Shown: positions 40,987 through 48,505 of the stretch, one piece after another
How positions within the stretch are numbered: position 1 is the stretch's first letter
How the letters are laid out: every line of letters starts with the position of its first letter
Origin: Streptomyces sp. NBC_00433
GTDB lineage: Bacteria > Actinomycetota > Actinomycetes > Streptomycetales > Streptomycetaceae
DNA: 64,000 nucleotides
NCBI GenBank assembly: GCA_036015235.1
Contig: CP107926.1
Span: 7,670,001 to 7,734,000, forward strand
Direction: 5' to 3'
Notes under the pieces: generated by a model
What the model was told of the DNA's origin: nothing
Databases searched by the model: none
Seen by the model: the letters and a program-made list of their open reading frames with translations, nothing else
Translations under genes and position numbers: made by a program

Positions 40987-41331
40987 ATGGCCGATACGAC
41001 GTTCCCCCCGGACCTGGTTGACCTGCAACGACGCGCCCATGAGGCGTGGGCTGCGGTGGAGGCGCACCGGAAGCAGGTGGACGCCCGGCGGGTCGCGGAG
41101 GCGGATGCGGCGGACGAGGCCCTGCGTGCAGCCGGACAGCGGGTGTCGGAGGTGCCGACGTGGGGCCGGCGCACCCTCCCCCCGTGGACCGAGGCGGACG
41201 ACCAGGAGCACGCGCGGCTGATGGGCGAGGTCACCGCGGCCGCTGAGGCGCTCCGGGTGGGGGTTGCCGGGGCCGGGCTCGACGGCGGATACGACGCGGC
41301 ACAAGGGCTGCACACGGCGGCGCGGGCGTAG
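40987..41331 (+). CDS. Hypothetical helical protein
   Basis: This 114-residue protein is Ala/Glu-rich and mostly helical (DLVDLQRRAHEAWAAVEAHR, EADDQEHARLMGEVTAAAEA). It is likely coiled-coil and has no recognised domain. It forms a single-gene leaderless transcript and is convergent with the antirepressor gene. Confidence 0.6.
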   Translation: MADTTFPPDLVDLQRRAHEAWAAVEAHRKQVDARRVAEADAADEALRAAGQRVSEVPTWGRRTLPPWTEADDQEHARLMGEVTAAAEALRVGVAGAGLDGGYDAAQGLHTAARA

Positions 41332-41342
41332 GAGCGACGAAA

Positions 41343-41363
41343 CCCCCGGCCGATGGTCGGGGG
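41343..41363. terminator. Bidirectional terminator between convergent genes
   Basis: CCCCCGGCC and GGTCGGGGG pair over 9 positions with one mismatch around a 3-base loop. Confidence 0.65.
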
Positions 41364-41378
41364 CCGTGGTGCGGCGGA

Positions 41379-42173
41379 TCAGGTGATGTTCTTCTGCCGC
41401 CACAGGTCGTCGATCAGGTCGAGGCCGCGGGCTGTGGCATAGGCCACGGGGTAGCTGACCCCGCGATTCGTCTCGGGGATGACCCGGAACTGACCGCCGT
41501 CCTGGAACGCCTTCCGGGGAAGGTTCCGGCCGCCACCGTTCTGCGAGGTCTGCTTGCGGAATATCTGGATCTCGACCAGCCAGTTGGTCATGGTGCGCAC
41601 GTCCGTGCCGAGCATGTCGGCGGTCTCGGTCATACCGATCAGCCCCGCCGTGTTGAGGAACTTGTCCCACTTTCCGGCCTTCGGAGCGGCGACTTCCAGC
41701 TCCTTCGCCAGCTGCTGCTCACGCTCCAGCGCGGCCACGTACTGCTTGGCCATCTCCAGCTCGGACATCGGCCGGCTGGTGGCGATCTCGGCCTTACGGG
41801 TCTGCACGGTGAAGTACGACTGGGCGGCGGCGACGGCCGGCTTATTCGGGTCGCCGTTCATCGCGACCAGGTAGGCGGCCTGGCGGCTCAGGCGGTAGTC
41901 GGCACGTGGGGCGCCGCCGGTACCTTTTTGCGTGGTGGCACAAAAAGCCTGTTCAGAGTAGGTGCCGGTGTTCTCGGCGGACCGGATGGCCCGCTTGACG
42001 ACCTCGTCGAAGTCACGCCACTGGACGTAGGCCATGATCGGCTGGAGGTCGCGGGCGGACCAGTATTCCTGGCCGTAGTCGTCCACCCGGCGGATTGCGT
42101 CGAAGGGGCTGCCGTCTCCGCCGTCCCCGTCGTCGCTTCCGGCGGCCAGCGAGATACCGTTGTTCTGTGCCAC
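41379..42173 (-). CDS. Bro-N/DinD-like and KilAC phage-antirepressor-type protein
   Basis: This 264-residue protein has an N-terminal Bro-N/DinD-like domain (about 25-125: DYGQEYWSARDLQPIMAYVQ, WRDFDEVVKRAI, then the conserved DYRLSRQAAYLVAMNGD). A central coiled coil follows, then a C-terminal KilAC-type DNA-binding domain (about 165-260: TAGLIGMTETADMLGTDVRT). Such proteins counter repressors or respond to DNA damage in phages and elements. The GTG start follows AGGAGGAA. Its promoter region contains tandem repeats. Confidence 0.82.
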   Translation of the reverse strand: MAQNNGISLAAGSDDGDGGDGSPFDAIRRVDDYGQEYWSARDLQPIMAYVQWRDFDEVVKRAIRSAENTGTYSEQAFCATTQKGTGGAPRADYRLSRQAAYLVAMNGDPNKPAVAAAQSYFTVQTRKAEIATSRPMSELEMAKQYVAALEREQQLAKELEVAAPKAGKWDKFLNTAGLIGMTETADMLGTDVRTMTNWLVEIQIFRKQTSQNGGGRNLPRKAFQDGGQFRVIPETNRGVSYPVAYATARGLDLIDDLWRQKNIT

Positions 42174-42369
42174 GGAGCTTGTTCCTCCTGGTTCATGCCC
42201 TCCGCGGGACCCACTCCCGCGTGAGGGCGCACTTCGTTTTGGGGCGGATCGTGGGGCGATCCACTGGTTGGAACAATACAGCCAGTGACGACAACTCCCG
42301 GCGCATGATCGGAATTGATGATCTATCAGGGCGTTGCGAACTCATAGAAGACGGACTGAGTCAGACTGG

Positions 42370-42407
42370 CCGGACTGAAACGGCACTAGCCGGAGTGAAA
42401 CGACACC
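42370..42407. repeat. Two 18-base direct repeats, possible operator
   Basis: CCGGACTGAAACGGCACT (42370-42387) and CCGGAGTGAAACGACACC (42390-42407) repeat with a 20-base period, i.e. about two helical turns. They lie between the divergent antirepressor gene (start 42173) and the gene at 42468. A further GGACTGA occurs just upstream. Confidence 0.65.
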
Positions 42408-42414
42408 CAGCTGC

Positions 42415-42428
42415 GTGACGCACGTCAC
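42415..42428. promoter_or_regulatory. Crp/FNR-like palindrome
   Basis: GTGACGCACGTCAC fits the GTG-N6-GNCAC pattern described for Streptomyces Crp. It is 40 bases before the start at 42468, so a host regulator might act on the element. The match could also be chance. Confidence 0.4.
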
Positions 42429-42467
42429 AAAACCAAAGCGCTCCGACCTGCGGCTACGATCGAACAC

Positions 42468-42860
42468 ATGCCCGATTCCCTGCCGCCCCGTATCCGGGTC
42501 ACCCTCCCCGGGTCCACCACCGGGCAGATCACCGGCTGGCAGCAGGACCAGGACGGCCAGTGGTGGGCCACCGTGACCGTGCGCGCCCCCGCTACCGCCG
42601 TGCAACCGGTCGACGGCGAGGACTACAGCCACGTGCCCCGCCAGCCGGCCCCGCAACCCGGACCCAAGTACGTCCTCGTCGCCCCCATCGACCCCGCCGG
42701 ACAACCACTCGCCGCGGAACTCCACGAGACCACCTGCTTCGCCATCCCCCGCGACAGCAGCCTCCACCGGGTCACCCCCATACCCACCCCGGCCGACGCC
42801 CGCGGCATGCTCGGATTCCCCGACACCACCGCGTGCACCGCCTGCCGACCCGAGCCGTGA
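42468..42860 (+). CDS. Hypothetical 130-residue protein
   Basis: The N-terminal half is beta-rich (IRVTLPGSTTGQITGWQQDQ, WWATVTVRAPATAV) and the C-terminal part ends in TTACTACRPEP with a CxxC pair plus an upstream ETTC. TACGAT (42455-42460) lies 7 bases before the ATG, so translation may be leaderless. The family is widespread in Streptomyces as accessory proteins, but no function is known to me. Confidence 0.6.
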   Translation: MPDSLPPRIRVTLPGSTTGQITGWQQDQDGQWWATVTVRAPATAVQPVDGEDYSHVPRQPAPQPGPKYVLVAPIDPAGQPLAAELHETTCFAIPRDSSLHRVTPIPTPADARGMLGFPDTTACTACRPEP

Positions 42861-42867
42861 CAGGGCT

Positions 42868-42901
42868 GCGCCCCGCCGGTACGGGGAGAGCGGCGGGGCG
42901 C
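42868..42901. terminator. Terminator after the 130-residue protein gene
   Basis: An 11-bp perfect stem (GCGCCCCGCCG with its complement) follows the stop codon. Confidence 0.75.
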
Positions 42902-42968
42902 TGCGGGGGGTGGGGCAAGAATGCGCCCATCCGGGGCCGGTGGCCATACGCATAAATGCGCAGAACAC

Positions 42969-43142
42969 CTATGCAGGCGGGTCGAGGGCGTCCGCGTGCG
43001 CGACCAGAGCAGCGGCCAGCACGCGGGCCTGCTCCGGGGTGAGCAGGACCGCGTCGAGAAGTTGCGGCGCCTCCAGTGCGACGTAGTCCTTGCCCTCGAA
43101 GCGGTCCAGAGATACGACCGGCACCGGGCTGTAGTGGCTCAC
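42969..43142 (-). CDS. Hypothetical 57-residue protein
   Basis: This small acidic protein (VVSLDRFEGKDYVALEAPQL, LTPEQARVLAAALVAHADAL) starts with a GTG overlapping the previous stop (GTGA). It is the third gene of a three-gene minus-strand operon. No family is recognised. Confidence 0.55.
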   Translation of the reverse strand: MSHYSPVPVVSLDRFEGKDYVALEAPQLLDAVLLTPEQARVLAAALVAHADALDPPA

Positions 43143-43342
43143 GTGCCGCTCCTCTGCGCGGTCCAGGTCTCGCCGTCGTGCTTCCACTCCAGTCGGTCGC
43201 TCGGGTCGTCGTAGCCGTTCTCGTAGCAGATGCCGCACAGTGCCCCGTGCTCGCCGTCGTGCCCATCGGGTAGGTCGCACACGGCTGTTCCGTGGGTGTG
43301 ATGCAGCTCGGCGCCACACGCGGGCACGTCGACCTCTGCCAT
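43139..43342 (-). CDS. Small Cys/His-rich protein
   Basis: The 67 residues include CGAELHHTHGTAVC, DGEHGALCGIC and a Trp/Glu-rich end; four Cys and several His suggest a zinc-binding fold. The ATG overlaps the preceding stop by one base (TGATG). Confidence 0.6.
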   Translation of the reverse strand: MAEVDVPACGAELHHTHGTAVCDLPDGHDGEHGALCGICYENGYDDPSDRLEWKHDGETWTAQRSGT

Positions 43343-43635
43343 CAGGTCTCCTCGGGTGCGGGCGGGGCGGGGGTGGCCGTGCGCTTCGCCTCGACCTCGC
43401 GGCCGACCGTGGGCTCCCGCTTGCGTTCGGCACCGACCGAGCGGGCGATGCGGCGGAAGAACTCATCGGACAGCCCGGTGAGCTTGGCCAGCTCTGCAGC
43501 GGTCGAGCCGGCCAGCAAGTCCTTGGCGGCGCGTTCCTTCACCTCGGGTAGCTCAGCCTTGGCGGCTTCGTGGTGCCGCTTGTGTCGGGCGTAGACCCGG
43601 AGGTTGTCCTCGTCGGGCGCGTGGTCGGTAGCCAT
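43342..43635 (-). CDS. Small helical protein with helix-turn-helix-like segment
   Basis: This 97-residue basic protein has a possible HTH (about 50-75: STAAELAKLTGLSDEFFRRI) and a polar Pro-rich tail. It heads a minus-strand operon divergent from the cargo operon starting at 43790. A perfect palindrome lies 22 bases upstream, so it may bind or be controlled there. Confidence 0.6.
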   Translation of the reverse strand: MATDHAPDEDNLRVYARHKRHHEAAKAELPEVKERAAKDLLAGSTAAELAKLTGLSDEFFRRIARSVGAERKREPTVGREVEAKRTATPAPPAPEET

Positions 43636-43656
43636 ACCACATAGTTGCACAACCGT

Positions 43657-43674
43657 TGGCCTACTGGTAGGCCA
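43657..43674. promoter_or_regulatory. Perfect palindrome with TTGGCC motif
   Basis: TGGCCTAC-TG-GTAGGCCA is an 8-bp perfect inverted repeat, 22 bases upstream of the minus-strand start at 43635. TTGGCCT recurs twice more at the opposite promoter (43713 and 43736). Confidence 0.6.
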
Positions 43675-43712
43675 CACCCTTGCCCCACTAAAGAATCATG
43701 GAGAACAACAGG

Positions 43713-43749
43713 TTGGCCTCTTGCCTGGCCAAGAGTTGGCCTCTATAGT
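43713..43749 (+). promoter_or_regulatory. Promoter of the cargo operon with overlapping TTGGCCTCT repeats
   Basis: TTGCCT (43721-43726) and TATAGT (43744-43749) are 17 bases apart. TTGGCCTCT occurs at 43713-43721 and 43736-43744 with an inverted TGGCCAA between them, covering the -35, spacer and -10 edges. This arrangement implies repression or activation by a protein that recognises TTGGCC. Confidence 0.65.
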
Positions 43750-43789
43750 CGAGTCATCAGCAAGGAAGCGGCGAGCAGGGGAGACCAAG

Positions 43790-44134
43790 ATGACGATGAC
43801 CGCGCACATGGTGGCGTACACGGCACGCACCGGCACCGAGACCGAGCAGGGCGTCGCCCGCGTTGTAACCGACCGCAGGGTCCCGTCATGGCAGGACTGC
43901 CACGCACAGATCCCCGGCTACTTCACCGGCAAGTACCTCGGCCCCACCACCTCCTTCACCCTCCGGTACACCACCGCGGCGGGCGAGCAGGTCAAGGCCA
44001 TGGACGCCACGCTCCTCAACAAGATCGGCCGTCTCGTCGCCAGCGCCGCCAAGCGCGGTGAGGCCTGGGACATCGCGGTCACCGACGCGGCGGGCGAGGA
44101 CGTCACCTTCGACTTCGACTGCTTCCAGGACTGA
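43790..44134 (+). CDS. Hypothetical protein, first gene of the cargo operon
   Basis: This 114-residue protein with a predicted alpha/beta pattern (QIPGYFTGKYLGPTTSFTLR, TLLNKIGRLVASAAKRGEAW, ITVTDAAGEDVTFDF-like end) has no family I recognise. The ATG follows GGGGAG. It is transcribed from a regulated promoter with TTGGCC repeats. Confidence 0.6.
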   Translation: MTMTAHMVAYTARTGTETEQGVARVVTDRRVPSWQDCHAQIPGYFTGKYLGPTTSFTLRYTTAAGEQVKAMDATLLNKIGRLVASAAKRGEAWDIAVTDAAGEDVTFDFDCFQD

Positions 44135-44228
44135 CCCACCCAGCCCACGGACCGGCGTGACGCTGCGGGACCGAATCCCGCCCGAGGGCACTCCGCGCAG
44201 ACCGCATCACCGCACCGAGGGGCCCCCG

Positions 44229-44531
44229 ATGATCCGCACGCTCCGCACCGCCCGCCGTAGTCTCCGTGCCGCACTGGCCGCCGGCCGGCACATGGTGTCC
44301 GCCGCGATCAGCGCCCACCACCGGCTCCTCGTCCGGCTGCTCGCGGCGGCCGACACGGGGGCTGTCGTGCGGATCCGCTACCAGGACCAGCACGGGACCG
44401 TCAGCGTCCGGGACATCAGCCCCCACACCCTCCGTCCCACCAACGCCGGGGACATCACCGTCCGCGCGTTCGACTGGCGCGACGGCGAAGACACCACATT
44501 CCGCACCGACCGCATCCAGCTCGCCGCGTAG
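44229..44531 (+). CDS. Small WYL-domain-like protein
   Basis: The 100 residues start with a basic amphipathic segment. They continue with a beta-rich module, VVRIRYQDQHGTVSVRDISP, HTLRPTNAGDITVRAFDWRD, that resembles the WYL domain (here RIRYQD..G..S.R.I.P..L). WYL domains sense ligands or nucleic acids in regulators, often of defence systems. No helix-turn-helix partner is fused. GAGGGG precedes the ATG. Confidence 0.65.
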   Translation: MIRTLRTARRSLRAALAAGRHMVSAAISAHHRLLVRLLAAADTGAVVRIRYQDQHGTVSVRDISPHTLRPTNAGDITVRAFDWRDGEDTTFRTDRIQLAA

Positions 44532-44540
44532 GAGTCCGCC

Positions 44541-44966
44541 ATGTACACCGACCCCGACTACAAGGCGCTCCCCGCCTCCAGCGTCCCCGCCGCGTTCGAC
44601 CGTGGCCACCTGTACAGCCCGACCCTGGACCTCACCCGGTACGCCCTCGACGACAGCTACGCCTACGACTACCGGCCGGGTGACCTGTACGAGCCGATGC
44701 CCGAAGCCCCGCGCGGTAACCCCAAGGGCTTCGCGTGGTGGTGGCTGAACATCGCCCGAGTGGACGTGCCCGACTTCCTCGGCCTCCGAGTCGGCGACCA
44801 GATCACCATCCAACACGTCACCAGCGTCGGCTCCGGCGAAGTGATCGTCACCCATCGATTCGGCGCGGTCGTCCGATACCCGCTGCCAGCCAGCAGCTTC
44901 ACCGAACGGACGCACGACGAAATGTACGTCCGCCGCCGCAACGACGCAGGCCACTGGTACCCGTAA
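44541..44966 (+). CDS. Hypothetical 141-residue protein
   Basis: The protein is rich in Tyr and Asp (YSPTLDLTRYALDDSYAYDY) with a C-terminal half of beta character (VGDQITIQHVTSVGSGEVIV). The ATG is nine bases after the previous stop, so it is probably co-transcribed and coupled. No family is recognised. Confidence 0.6.
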   Translation: MYTDPDYKALPASSVPAAFDRGHLYSPTLDLTRYALDDSYAYDYRPGDLYEPMPEAPRGNPKGFAWWWLNIARVDVPDFLGLRVGDQITIQHVTSVGSGEVIVTHRFGAVVRYPLPASSFTERTHDEMYVRRRNDAGHWYP

Positions 44967-45031
44967 GCCCCCAGACCGGCCCCACTCTCGACCTCTCCAC
45001 CTGAACCACAACCCACAACCCAAAGGAAGTC

Positions 45032-45568
45032 ATGAACATCGAGATCAACGTCAGCGACATCACCCTCGACACCATCGTCGGACAGGTCGTCGGCTTCGAC
45101 GAGGACGGCGACGCCTACGAGACCGGGCAGCGCACCGTCGCCGATCTGGTTGCCGAGAAGATCGTCGCCCGACTGGTCGGAGACCAGCGCTATCCGACCC
45201 TCCGCGACATGGTCACCGAGATCCGCAAGGAGGAGATCCGCGCGGCCGTTCGCCCGTCCATCGACGAGGCGCTCGCCCGGCCGATCTACAAGACCAACGC
45301 CTACGGGGAGCGCACAGGCACCGAGACGACCCTTGCCGAGATCGTCGCCGATGAGGCGCGCAAGCAGCTCGCCGAGCCCGCCGACCGGTACCGCAGCGAG
45401 AAGGGCAGCGTTCTCCAGCAGGCCGTTCGCGCCGAGGTGCAGAAGGCGTTCTCCGATCAGATTGCGCAGGCCGTTCAGCAGGTCCGCGACATGGTCGCGC
45501 AGGAGTTGACGGGCGATCTCGCTGCGCAGATGACCAAGGCGCTGGCCGCCGGGCTCCGCAAGCCCTGA
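45032..45568 (+). CDS. Hypothetical helical protein, 178 residues
   Basis: This acidic, mainly helical protein (RTVADLVAEKIVARLVGDQR, LRDMVTEIRKEEIRAAVRPS, QQVRDMVAQELTGDLAAQMT) has coiled-coil propensity in its C-terminal half. AAAGGAAG precedes the ATG. Its role in the element is unknown. A long hairpin follows the gene. Confidence 0.6.
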   Translation: MNIEINVSDITLDTIVGQVVGFDEDGDAYETGQRTVADLVAEKIVARLVGDQRYPTLRDMVTEIRKEEIRAAVRPSIDEALARPIYKTNAYGERTGTETTLAEIVADEARKQLAEPADRYRSEKGSVLQQAVRAEVQKAFSDQIAQAVQQVRDMVAQELTGDLAAQMTKALAAGLRKP

Positions 45569-45579
45569 CCCCGTCCCGC

Positions 45580-45633
45580 CTGATCGCCGCCCGGGTGCAC
45601 GGACCCCCGCCGTGCACCCCGCGAGGTGATCAG
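45580..45633. repeat. Intergenic hairpin
   Basis: CTGATC...GATCAG outer arms and a perfect inner stem GGGTGCACGG/CCGTGCACCC fold between two cargo genes. It may partially terminate or stabilise the message. Confidence 0.6.
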
Positions 45634-45658
45634 CCGACCGACCCGAGAGGAGCCCGCT

Positions 45659-46009
45659 GTGACCGTGCTGATATCGGAAGCCACCCGGCGGTGGTGCGCC
45701 GACCGGGACCACCCCTTCATCACCTACAACCCGTGGCTCGACCGCAGCTACTGCAGGTGTGGCCAGCGGCAGGAGCCCGGCGATCAGCCGCAGGACTGGG
45801 ACGCCACGCGCGAGATGTTCCACGACTGCAAGCCCGGCGAACCCTGCCGCTGCTACGCCAGTACGAAGCCCGACGCCGGCGATCGGCCCCGACCTGTCGT
45901 GCGGCCCGAGCAGGAGTCCCTCTTCGACGAGCCGACTCCTCCGAGGCACCCCGCCCGCAGGCCGCGGCTGCGTGACCGCCCCGTCACCGACGTCCACCTC
46001 CCCACCTGA
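45659..46009 (+). CDS. Hypothetical Cys-containing protein
   Basis: The 116 residues include YCRCGQ, a later DCKPGEPCRCYAS and a basic Pro/Arg tail; the Cys pairs suggest a zinc site. The GTG at 45659 was chosen for the GAGAGGAG six bases upstream. An alternative GTG at 45626 lies inside the hairpin. Confidence 0.6.
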   Translation: MTVLISEATRRWCADRDHPFITYNPWLDRSYCRCGQRQEPGDQPQDWDATREMFHDCKPGEPCRCYASTKPDAGDRPRPVVRPEQESLFDEPTPPRHPARRPRLRDRPVTDVHLPT

Positions 46010-46054
46010 CCCCCGCCCACCCGAGCCTGCCAACCAACCAGCAAGGAGCACAGC

Positions 46055-46528
46055 ATGACCGCCGCTGACGACTTCATCCGCCACATGCAGGGCCAGGACC
46101 CCGCCGAACTCGAACGCGACCGCGAGGAAGCCTGGGGGGGCGCGCGCACCGGCAAGGAAGCAGCCTTGACCCCCGCCGACCACGCCCGCCAGCGGGCCGC
46201 AGTCGAGGCGATCGGCTTCCGGCCGTTCGCCGAGACCGACACCCGCACGCTCATCATCGACAACGCGCCCGACGTGCCCAACCGGTACGGCTCCGGCAGC
46301 ATCCGCGTCGCCGACGTGACCATCACGTACCACCGCGGCGAGGACGGCAGCCGCCGGATCACCGCCCGGGTTCGCGGTGAGTGGCGGCGCCCCGACGGGG
46401 AGATCACCGACGCCCCCATCAACCAGGAATACGCCGACGGACCCACTGCGGACTGGCCGGACTGGCTCGCTGGCCTCGCCTGGTACTACCACCCCGAGCC
46501 GCACACCGTTCCGGAGGAAGCGCGATGA
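46055..46528 (+). CDS. Hypothetical 157-residue protein
   Basis: An acidic helical N-terminus (DFIRHMQGQDPAELERDREE) precedes a beta-rich region (IRVADVTITYHRGEDGSRRI, TARVRGEWRRPDGEI) and a Trp-rich end. AAGGAG precedes the ATG. Its stop overlaps the next start (ATGA). Confidence 0.6.
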   Translation: MTAADDFIRHMQGQDPAELERDREEAWGGARTGKEAALTPADHARQRAAVEAIGFRPFAETDTRTLIIDNAPDVPNRYGSGSIRVADVTITYHRGEDGSRRITARVRGEWRRPDGEITDAPINQEYADGPTADWPDWLAGLAWYYHPEPHTVPEEAR

Positions 46529-47037
46529 CCACCAAGACCGCCTGGCCGTATGACGCGGACCGTGACGACCCGCTGACCAAGCTCCGCATCCCGGTCGTGG
46601 CCTCATCCCACCCGGAGTGGAACTACATCGTCGCGTTCATCGCGGTCGACACCGCGCCCTACTCGTGGGGTAGCGGCGAGAGACCCACGGACGCCGAAGC
46701 CCAGCAGCTCGCCTCGTTCCTCGGGTACTACATCGACACCTGGTACGGCGACTCGTACAAGGCGCGGCTTGCGGAGCGCCCGTTCGATGTTGACGGCGGG
46801 GCGAACGGCATGACCTTCGTCAAGTACGGGGCCGGCGACTGGGGGTACCGGCGCCGCACATGGACCATGGGGCCGCTGTTCGTACCACAGTCCCCCAACT
46901 TCGCCGAGCGGCCCATCGGTCCGCTGACCCTGCCGCAACTCATGGACCGCATCTACGACGACGGAGACGGCAACGACCGGCCCGACTGGGCGCAGTGGAA
47001 GGCCGACCACCCCGACGTGTTCGGAGGCGACCAGTGA
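46525..47037 (+). CDS. Hypothetical 170-residue protein
   Basis: Visible stretches are WNYIVAFIAVDTAPYSWGSG, a conserved-looking Trp/Tyr-rich centre (YYIDTWYGDSYKARLAERPF) and an acidic C-terminus. It has no recognised domain. Both ends overlap neighbouring genes (ATGA, GTGA), so it is tightly coupled within the cargo operon. Confidence 0.6.
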   Translation: MTTKTAWPYDADRDDPLTKLRIPVVASSHPEWNYIVAFIAVDTAPYSWGSGERPTDAEAQQLASFLGYYIDTWYGDSYKARLAERPFDVDGGANGMTFVKYGAGDWGYRRRTWTMGPLFVPQSPNFAERPIGPLTLPQLMDRIYDDGDGNDRPDWAQWKADHPDVFGGDQ

Positions 47038-47324
47038 CCGCCCTGGACGATGCCGCGCAGGCCGTGGAGGAGGCGCGGAGCAGGGTGCGGAATGCCCTGT
47101 GCGACCCGCCGACGCATCCCCCGACCGGTGGCGTCGGGATGATCTGGTCAGACGCCACGCCACTCGTGGACGCCCTCATCACCGCCGTCCGCCACCACGA
47201 CGCGGAGGTGGCCCGGGAGTTCGCCGACCAGGAAGACGGGCTGCTCGCCATGCCGAAAGCCGCCGTGTACGTCCAAGGCATCCGCGACGGCGCCGACCGA
47301 ATCGAACCGAAGGAGGGGACGTGA
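47034..47324 (+). CDS. Hypothetical 96-residue helical protein
   Basis: The GTG start overlaps the upstream stop. The protein is helical (LDDAAQAVEEARSRVRNALC, PLVDALITAVRHHDAEVARE) and ends GIRDGADRIEPKEGT. It is coupled to the next gene through GTGA. It is similar in style to small phage-borne proteins but unassigned. Confidence 0.55.
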   Translation: MTALDDAAQAVEEARSRVRNALCDPPTHPPTGGVGMIWSDATPLVDALITAVRHHDAEVAREFADQEDGLLAMPKAAVYVQGIRDGADRIEPKEGT

Positions 47325-47650
47325 CCGCCACCGATCACCCGTGCTTCTACGGGTGCCTGATCTGCCTGGAACGGAAGACCCGCGGCGCAAGTCCCAGCCT
47401 GTCGATCGCCCGCGCCGTTCAGACCTGCGCCGCGTGCCCGTCGCAGTGGGACGCCTGGACCGAGGACGGCGACTACCTGTACCTGCGCTACCGGTGGGGT
47501 GTCGGCACCGCCCGCTACGGCGACATCTTGGTCGCCCAGTTCGACACCGACGACCCATGGGGCGGAGTCATGGGACTCGACGAGTTCTGTGCCCGCGCCG
47601 GGATCATCCTCGCCGACGACGCCGAAGCGCTCGGTCGCCCCACCGCCTGA
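47321..47650 (+). CDS. Small protein with zinc-finger-like Cys pairs
   Basis: The 109 residues begin with CFYGCLICLERKTRG and AVQTCAACPSQWD, four to five cysteines in CxxC pairs, then an aromatic acidic region. The GTG start follows AAGGAGG. The product is probably a nucleic-acid- or protein-binding adaptor, but this is inference from the Cys pattern only. Confidence 0.6.
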   Translation: MTATDHPCFYGCLICLERKTRGASPSLSIARAVQTCAACPSQWDAWTEDGDYLYLRYRWGVGTARYGDILVAQFDTDDPWGGVMGLDEFCARAGIILADDAEALGRPTA

Positions 47651-47653
47651 TCC

Positions 47654-47688
47654 GCCCCGTCCCGCCGAACACCCGGCGCGGACGGGGC
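47654..47688. terminator. Hairpin between cargo genes
   Basis: GCCCCGTCC and GGACGGGGC (9 bp) with an inner GCCG/CGGC pairing form a stem directly before the nucleotidyltransferase gene. Confidence 0.55.
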
Positions 47689-47757
47689 CGGCGTAACTCG
47701 CTGGCAGACGCCGTGTGACCAGCCGATCATCAGACCTACCCGTCCGAAAGGCCCGCT

Positions 47758-48444
47758 GTGAACATCCTGCTGTCAGGCATCGTCGGTTCCACCGCCTACG
47801 GCCTCGCCCGCGAAGGCTCCGACGTGGACCGCCTCGGCCTGTTCGCCGCACCCACAGAAGAACTGCACGGCCTGCACCAGCCGAAGGACTCCCACGTCAC
47901 CACCCACCCGGACCGGACCCTGCACGAGGCGGCGAAGTGGTGCCGACTCGCCCTCGGCGGCAACCCCACCGTGATGGAACTCGTCTGGCTGCCCGACGAC
48001 CTATACGAGGTGCGGACCGCCCTCGGTGACGAACTGATCGGGATACGGTCCTCGCTGCTGTCGGCGAAGCGAGTCCGTGACGCCTACCTCGGGTACGCCA
48101 CCCAGCAGTTCAAGCGACTGTACGACCGGGGCGACGGGTCGTTCTCCGCCGATACCCGGAAGCGGACTGCGAAGCACGCCCGGCATCTGCGGAGACTGTG
48201 CCATCAGGGCTTCGAGCTGTATGCCACCGGCCGGCTGAGTATCCGCGTAGACAACCCCGAGGAGTATCACCGTTTCGGGGAGCAGGTCGCCGCCGACGCC
48301 ATGCTGGCGCTGCCGATGCTCAAGCGCTTCGAGGCCGCTTTCGACGCCACGGTCAGCGTGCTGCCCGAGCAGCCTGACGAGGCTCCTGTCGAAGCGTGGC
48401 TGCGACGGGTGCGCGCCGCCCACTACGTCCGCGAGGGAATCTGA
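47758..48444 (+). CDS. RlaP-family nucleotidyltransferase
   Basis: This 228-residue member of the DNA polymerase beta nucleotidyltransferase superfamily has the signature GSTAYGLAREGSDVDRLGLF (Gly10-Ser11 and the metal-binding pair Asp22/Asp24) near the N-terminus. The RlaP-type continuation LHEAAKWCRLALGGNPTVME and a helical C-terminal half follow. RlaP proteins have been proposed by comparative genomics to add nucleotides in RNA repair pathways, often in phages. The GTG start follows GAAAGG. It is the last gene of the cargo block and converges with genes of the minus strand, about 450 bases from the Thg1-like gene. Confidence 0.8.
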   Translation: MNILLSGIVGSTAYGLAREGSDVDRLGLFAAPTEELHGLHQPKDSHVTTHPDRTLHEAAKWCRLALGGNPTVMELVWLPDDLYEVRTALGDELIGIRSSLLSAKRVRDAYLGYATQQFKRLYDRGDGSFSADTRKRTAKHARHLRRLCHQGFELYATGRLSIRVDNPEEYHRFGEQVAADAMLALPMLKRFEAAFDATVSVLPEQPDEAPVEAWLRRVRAAHYVREGI

Positions 48445-48457
48445 CCTCACGCAATTC

Positions 48458-48490
48458 CGCCCCGCCACCGGCAGCAACGGTGGCGGGGCG
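48458..48490. terminator. Bidirectional terminator between convergent blocks
   Basis: A perfect 12-bp stem (CGCCCCGCCACC with its complement) separates the nucleotidyltransferase gene from the minus-strand block. Confidence 0.8.
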
Positions 48491-48505
48491 TCGGCGTGTC
48501 CGGGG

